Source: an uncultured Bacteroidales bacterium (GTDB lineage Bacteria > Bacteroidota > Bacteroidia > Bacteroidales > Bacteroidaceae). Taken from it: DNA of 64,000 nucleotides. The translations under genes were made by a program, and so were the position numbers. Below the pieces are notes generated by a model that was not told the DNA's origin, searched no databases, and worked only from the letters and a program-made list of their open reading frames with translations. Every line of letters starts with the position of its first letter. Position 1 is the stretch's first letter. Location of the stretch: NCBI GenBank assembly GCA_902801325.1, contig CADCHQ010000017.1:124001-188000 (forward strand). The letters run 5' to 3'. Positions 60,049-64,000 of the stretch are shown here, one piece after another.

Positions 60049-60504
60049 ATGAAACAGATAATAATGACGGCCTTACTCGTGCTCGCATGCACTGGGGCCA
60101 AAGCACAACGGGAAGTGTTTGACAAGTATGAGGACACCAAAGGCGTAACCACGGTATTCGTATCGAAGGCTATGCTCAACCTGGCTGGCGGACTTGCTGC
60201 CATTGGGGATAAGAGATTTGGAAAGATGGCAGGCAAGATGGACGCCGTACGCATCCTAAACTGTGAACGCAAGGCTCTTATCCCTGAAATCAAGAAAGCA
60301 GCCCAAGCCGTATATAACCGCGACCAATACGAAGAAATGATGCGTGTGAACGAGGACGGACAGCGCGTCGTCATCTACCAACGCCCACTCAAAGGCGGCA
60401 AGAACGAGTTTGCCTTGCTTTCCGTAGAGGAAGACGAACTGAGCATCATTAATATCACAGGAACCATCACCCTTGAGGACATGAAACAGTTTACCGAAGA
60501 CTGA
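60049..60504 (+). CDS. DUF4252 domain protein, exported (copy 2)
   Basis: 151 residues. Signal peptide MKQIIMTALLVLACTGAKA-Q; REVFDKYEDTKGVTTVFVSK, VRILNCERKALIPEIKKAAQ, and the end IINITGTITLEDMKQFTED parallel copy 1 at 58682. Function unknown. The two copies bracket the sigma/anti-sigma pair. Confidence 0.85.
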   Translation: MKQIIMTALLVLACTGAKAQREVFDKYEDTKGVTTVFVSKAMLNLAGGLAAIGDKRFGKMAGKMDAVRILNCERKALIPEIKKAAQAVYNRDQYEEMMRVNEDGQRVVIYQRPLKGGKNEFALLSVEEDELSIINITGTITLEDMKQFTED

Positions 60505-60532
60505 CCCTCTCTTTCTCACCAATATAGTCCCA

Positions 60533-60564
60533 AGCCCCTGCCGTCCACAAGGATGGCAGGGGCT
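60533..60564 (+). terminator. Hairpin after the DUF4252/sigma operon
   Basis: AGCCCCTGCC pairs perfectly with GGCAGGGGCT (12-nt loop). No T-run follows, so it may stabilise the 3' end rather than stop transcription. Confidence 0.55.
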
Positions 60565-60692
60565 ATCATATCATCAAATCTTCTTCTCTTTGTCATTTTT
60601 TCACGACGCAAACTAGGCATCTCTTTGGGGAGGAGCTGGGCGAATCTCTTCACTTTTTCCTGTTTTATAATAGTAATCCCAATATAAAACTG

Positions 60693-60701
60693 TAATTTTG
60701 C
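60693..60701 (+). promoter_or_regulatory. Promoter -7 box of the LacZ-type GH2 gene
   Basis: TAATTTTGC; the leader to the ATG at 60726 would be about 18 nt. Confidence 0.5.
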
Positions 60702-60725
60702 AACTATAATTCAACTCATACGACA

Positions 60726-63704
60726 ATGGCAAAGGACAAGATTATGGTCACACGATTGGCTCTATTACTTTTAACACTGTTCACCTCACCCTCCCTTGCT
60801 CAAGCGGTGGAATGGGAAGACCCAGCAATAATCGGCATCAACAAACTGCCGTATCATGCCACGTTACAACTGCCTTCAAAGGGAAAGGAATGCCCCGAAA
60901 TCTTCTCGCTCGACGGACAATGGCTATTCCATTGGAGTAGGAATCCAGAAGAACGACCAAAGGACTTCTATCGCGAGGACTATGACGTCAGCACATGGGG
61001 AAAGATTACCGTACCCGGCAACTGGCAGACGCAAGGCTATGGTACTCCTATATATATTAACATCAACTATCCGTTTGTGAAGGACCGTCCCAAGGTGACT
61101 AGCGAACCGCCACGCGACTGGACTGCCTACGAAAACCGCAACCCCGTGGGCTCGTATGTAACCTTCGTTGACGTGACAGATGCTATGTTGAGGAATTCCA
61201 ATCTTATCCTCCATTTCGGAGGAGTACACTCAGCCATGTACCTGTGGGTGAATGGGCAGAAGGTGGGTTACAGTCAGAACTCGATGTCGCCTGCGGAGTT
61301 CGATGTAACAAAATATATGCGGAGAGGCAAGAACAAGATTGCAGTCGAAGTTTATCGGTGGTGCGACGGCAGTTATCTCGAGGATCAGGACATGTGGCGC
61401 CTAAGTGGAATCTTTCGCCCTGTACAGTTGTGGGTGCGGCCGCTTACGCATATCAGTGACTACCATGTTACTGCAGAACCCAACGACAACTACTCAAAGG
61501 CTAAGGTAAAGGCCAATATCAGCCTTTGCAACGTCGGCAAGAAGGCTAGGAAGAACCTGCGAGTTGTGTGGAAGATTGAAGGTCACGAATGGGTAGAGGG
61601 CGTGAAGAAAATTGGCGCTGGCGACACCACAACCATTGAAATAGAGTATACGATGAACGCGCCTAAACTCTGGTCGGCAGAGAAGCCCAACCTCTATCCG
61701 TTCAGCATCGAACTGAGGGACCAAAACGACTGCGTCATCGAGCACTTCGACTATCACCTCGGCGTGAAGAAAGTGGAGATCGTGGGCGAAGTTTTCAAGA
61801 TTAACGGAAAGAACGTAAAGCTTCGCGGCGTGAATCGTCATGACCATCATCCACGTACGGGCCGTTATGTAGATGATGCCACCTATGAGGAGGACATTCG
61901 ACTGATGAAGCAAGCTAACATCAACTTCCTACGTACCAGCCACTACCCCGACCGCGAATATCTCTATGAGCTCTGCGACCGATGGGGCATATTCGTAATG
62001 GACGAAGCCAATCATGAAACGCACGGATACGGCTATGCCAACCATGTTATGGGTGAAGACCTGACCTTCCAGAAAGCACATGTGGACAGGGCCGAGTCGC
62101 TGGTCAAGCGCGACTTTAACCATCCCTGCGTCATTCTATGGAGTCTGGGCAACGAGGGTGGTGTCGGTCCCAATATCGAGGCCATGTATAATAAGGTAAG
62201 AGAGCTCGACCAGACCCGTCCTCCCTTCTACGACAGCGACCGACGTTATAGTAGCATTTATGACGACAGTTACCTTTATCCCGACGAATTACGTGAGCAG
62301 GCTAAGAAAGTCACCGACAAACCATTTATGATGCGTGAATATGCCCACGCCATGGGTAATTCGGTGGGAAACCTCAAGGAATACTGGGATGTCATCTACG
62401 CCGACTCCAGCATCTGTGGTGCGGCCATCTGGGACTGGGTGGACCAAGGGCTTTATCCAATTCATAATTCTCTCAATTCCTCACCTTCTCAATTTCTCTA
62501 TGGCGGTGACTTCGGCGATAAGCCCAATGATGGTCCCTTCTGTATCAACGGACTTATTGCCTCGGACCGTAAACCGCATCCCCACTACTATGAGGTGCAG
62601 TACATCTATCAGCCCATAGCGTTTTCATACCAAGATGGTATCATCATCAAACGAAGCATGGATCCCTTTGTCCGTGTCGAGGACTACGACTACAGCGAAG
62701 AACGCATACCCAACAATGGCGAGACACTTATCAACGTCTATGCCAAACTGAAGGAGGACAAGCCTTGGGCAAAGAAGGGTACAGTAATGGCTCACGAACA
62801 GTTCATTGAGGGAAAATACCGTTACCCCGATCTAAAGGTTTCCTCCAAGCAAGGACCAAAGGTGGAGAGGACAGAGACAGGGACGAAGGTGTTTACCGAA
62901 AACGGATATATAACATTCGACACCAAAGGTGCCTTAACCCAGATAAACACGAGTGGAAAGGAACTGCTCTATGCGCCTCTCGAACCTTACTTCTGGAAAC
63001 TGGAGAACGACAATCAACATGCTGCACGCTTCGCCGAACGAACAAAGGCATGGAAAGAAGCCGGAAGCGAACGAAAGTTGACAGCCTCATCAGTAAGTAC
63101 GAAAGATGGAATTACCACTTGTACGTACTGCTTCGAGTTGCCAGTAGGAGCCGTTTATACCCTCATCTATAGCATCAACAAGGAAGGACAGATAAAGGTG
63201 GAAGCCGACTACCACCCAACGTCTAATAACATTCCCTTAATTCCGAAGTTCGGCATGCGCATGCGTCTGCCCAAGGAGATGCGAACCATCGCATGGAATG
63301 GTCGTGGGCCGGCAGAGAACTATCCTGACCGCAAACGCTCGCAACACATCGGAACATACAGGATGGACGTTCGCGAATTCGGTCACGACTACATACATCC
63401 GCAAGACAATGCTTACCGATGTGATGTCCGCGAGTTCTCGTTGAAGGACAACTTGCAGACCATCACGATAAAAGGTCTGCAACCCTTGTGCTTCAATGTC
63501 CTCGACTATGGTGAAGAAGAAGCGGACGTGGGACATCCCTATGAACTCGACAGAGGAAATTATATCAATGTAAACATCGACCTCAACGTTCACGGAGTAG
63601 GCGGCACGGACACCTGGGGAAAGCGAACACTGCCCCAATATACGATTTCAGGCACCCAGCCCCACCACTATGCATTTATCATCGACTATACATCGGCAAA
63701 GTAA
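60726..63704 (+). CDS. lacZ: Beta-galactosidase, LacZ-type glycoside hydrolase family 2
   Basis: 992 residues with the full LacZ layout: sugar-binding jelly roll (FSLDGQWLFHWSRNPEERPK, VPGNWQTQGYGTPIYININY), two immunoglobulin-like domains, TIM barrel, and a C-terminal beta-galactosidase small-chain domain (WNGRGPAENYPDRKRSQHIG, HPYELDRGNYINVNI). Acid/base E477 (SLGNEGGVGPN) and nucleophile E538 (MMREYAHAMGNS) are in place. A signal peptide (ALLLLTLFTSPSLA-Q) exports it. The first seven codons (MAKDKIM) are identical, base for base, to those of radA downstream; the natural start may have been M7 at 60744. PIHNSLNSSPSQFL near residue 578 looks repeat-derived (TCTCAATTCCTCACC). It hydrolyses beta-galactosides, for instance from galactan. 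Confidence 0.92.
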   Translation: MAKDKIMVTRLALLLLTLFTSPSLAQAVEWEDPAIIGINKLPYHATLQLPSKGKECPEIFSLDGQWLFHWSRNPEERPKDFYREDYDVSTWGKITVPGNWQTQGYGTPIYININYPFVKDRPKVTSEPPRDWTAYENRNPVGSYVTFVDVTDAMLRNSNLILHFGGVHSAMYLWVNGQKVGYSQNSMSPAEFDVTKYMRRGKNKIAVEVYRWCDGSYLEDQDMWRLSGIFRPVQLWVRPLTHISDYHVTAEPNDNYSKAKVKANISLCNVGKKARKNLRVVWKIEGHEWVEGVKKIGAGDTTTIEIEYTMNAPKLWSAEKPNLYPFSIELRDQNDCVIEHFDYHLGVKKVEIVGEVFKINGKNVKLRGVNRHDHHPRTGRYVDDATYEEDIRLMKQANINFLRTSHYPDREYLYELCDRWGIFVMDEANHETHGYGYANHVMGEDLTFQKAHVDRAESLVKRDFNHPCVILWSLGNEGGVGPNIEAMYNKVRELDQTRPPFYDSDRRYSSIYDDSYLYPDELREQAKKVTDKPFMMREYAHAMGNSVGNLKEYWDVIYADSSICGAAIWDWVDQGLYPIHNSLNSSPSQFLYGGDFGDKPNDGPFCINGLIASDRKPHPHYYEVQYIYQPIAFSYQDGIIIKRSMDPFVRVEDYDYSEERIPNNGETLINVYAKLKEDKPWAKKGTVMAHEQFIEGKYRYPDLKVSSKQGPKVERTETGTKVFTENGYITFDTKGALTQINTSGKELLYAPLEPYFWKLENDNQHAARFAERTKAWKEAGSERKLTASSVSTKDGITTCTYCFELPVGAVYTLIYSINKEGQIKVEADYHPTSNNIPLIPKFGMRMRLPKEMRTIAWNGRGPAENYPDRKRSQHIGTYRMDVREFGHDYIHPQDNAYRCDVREFSLKDNLQTITIKGLQPLCFNVLDYGEEEADVGHPYELDRGNYINVNIDLNVHGVGGTDTWGKRTLPQYTISGTQPHHYAFIIDYTSAK

Positions 63705-63780
63705 ACACTTCAAATAAGTCCTCACACTCCTTCCCTACCAAATGCCGAGAAATTAGTGTGGGAGCATAACCGATAAACGT

Positions 63781-63810
63781 GTGAAGGGAGCCGTTTTTGG
63801 TTCCCTTCAC
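63781..63810 (+). terminator. Hairpin between GH2 and radA
   Basis: GTGAAGGGAGCC pairs with GGTTCCCTTCAC (one G-T) around GTTTTT; 12-bp stem but no T-run. Confidence 0.6.
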
Positions 63811-63842
63811 TTGCTTGTATCACATATTATATTTATATTTGC
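63811..63842 (+). promoter_or_regulatory. Promoter of radA
   Basis: TTG at 63811-63813 and TATATTTGC at 63834-63842, 20 bp apart; the leader would be about 15 nt. Confidence 0.65.
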
Positions 63843-63863
63843 GAAAAAATTTAGCTTAACGCT

Positions 63864-64000
63864 ATGGCAAAGGACAAGATTATGTACGTCTGCGAGGAAT
63901 GCGGACACGAATCAGCGAAGTGGGTGGGAAGATGCCCCAACTGTGGACTATGGAACACGATGAAGGAATTCAAAGTCAGCCCCTCTTCCCGCTCCCCCCG
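63864..64000 (+). CDS. radA: DNA repair protein RadA, N-terminal part (cut by window edge)
   Basis: 45 codons are visible. They read MAKDKIMYVCEECGHESAKW then VGRCPNCGLWNTMKEF, the N-terminal four-cysteine zinc finger (CxxC...CxxC) of RadA/Sms, a RecA-like ATPase that drives branch migration in recombination. The ATPase domain lies beyond the window. The last visible codons (VSPSSRSPR) come from a CCCCTCTTCCCGCTCCCCCC stretch that resembles the palindromic interspersed repeats, so a repeat may sit between zinc finger and ATPase core. The first 21 nt recur exactly at 60726. Confidence 0.88.
   Translation, partial: MAKDKIMYVCEECGHESAKWVGRCPNCGLWNTMKEFKVSPSSRSP

Overview
The window looks like a chromosome segment of a gut- or rumen-type Bacteroidales bacterium, most likely Prevotellaceae. 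Supporting signs are many Bacteroidetes-type promoters (-7 box TAnnTTTG with a -33 TTG/TTTG), almost no Shine-Dalgarno sequences, secreted enzymes ending in a Prevotella-style type IX secretion C-terminus (YDLNGRRV...GVYIINGKK), a lipidated TamA-like protein paired with TamB, and a dense set of plant-polysaccharide enzymes. This placement is inferred; there is no rRNA in the window.

Layout. 1-4071 (-): 5'-complete but 3'-cut rhamnogalacturonan lyase carrying autotransporter-type beta repeats. 4120-5415 (-): murF. 5461-6411: long AT-rich non-coding stretch with an orphan promoter. 6412-8203 (+): folP and the c-di-AMP synthase gene. 8408-10723 (+): pta-ackA (acetate/ATP). 10870-17580 (+): one large secreted repeat protein gene broken by three frame changes, then a strong terminator, a 22-bp-period array and the initiator tRNA (-). 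18108-20154 (+): TetR regulator, fabG, RluA-type pseudouridine synthase; convergent cyclophilin lipoprotein (-). 21045-28370 (+): tamB-tamL outer membrane assembly pair. 28996-32471 (+): small membrane protein, nucleotidyltransferase, ABC-F ATPase. 32542-39623: GH43 (-), GH31 (+) and GH2 (+). 39726-47170 (+): M13 peptidase, metA (acetyl-CoA type), U32 protein, zinc-ribbon membrane protein, TfoX-N protein, BASS transporter. 47338-49557 (+): secreted GH2. 50125-55430 (-): five-gene operon (sugar isomerase, two DUF1080 proteins, two Gfo/Idh/MocA oxidoreductases) that fits a periplasmic 3-keto-glycoside cleavage route. 55636-57645 (-): GH51 arabinofuranosidase. 57921-60504 (+): AlkZ-related protein, then DUF4252 - ECF sigma - membrane anti-sigma candidate - DUF4252. 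60726-63704 (+): LacZ-type GH2, then the start of radA.

Together the enzymes target pectin side chains and hemicellulose (rhamnogalacturonan backbone, arabinan, galactan, alpha-glycosides), all exported, with acetate kinase/Pta as the energy end of fermentation. No SusC/SusD pair is present, so these are scattered single enzymes rather than a classical polysaccharide utilisation locus.

The most unusual content is not a gene. (1) Three intergenic loci (17731-17854, 28554-28651, 49606-49816) hold arrays of short palindromic cores spaced exactly 22 bp apart; two share the core CCTAAGG and two are centred on CATG, while the spacers differ. (2) Several families of short interspersed repeats occur both between genes and in frame inside genes (signal peptides, linkers and tails of at least ten proteins). 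(3) A 21-nt exact duplicate of the radA start sits at the start of the upstream GH2 gene.
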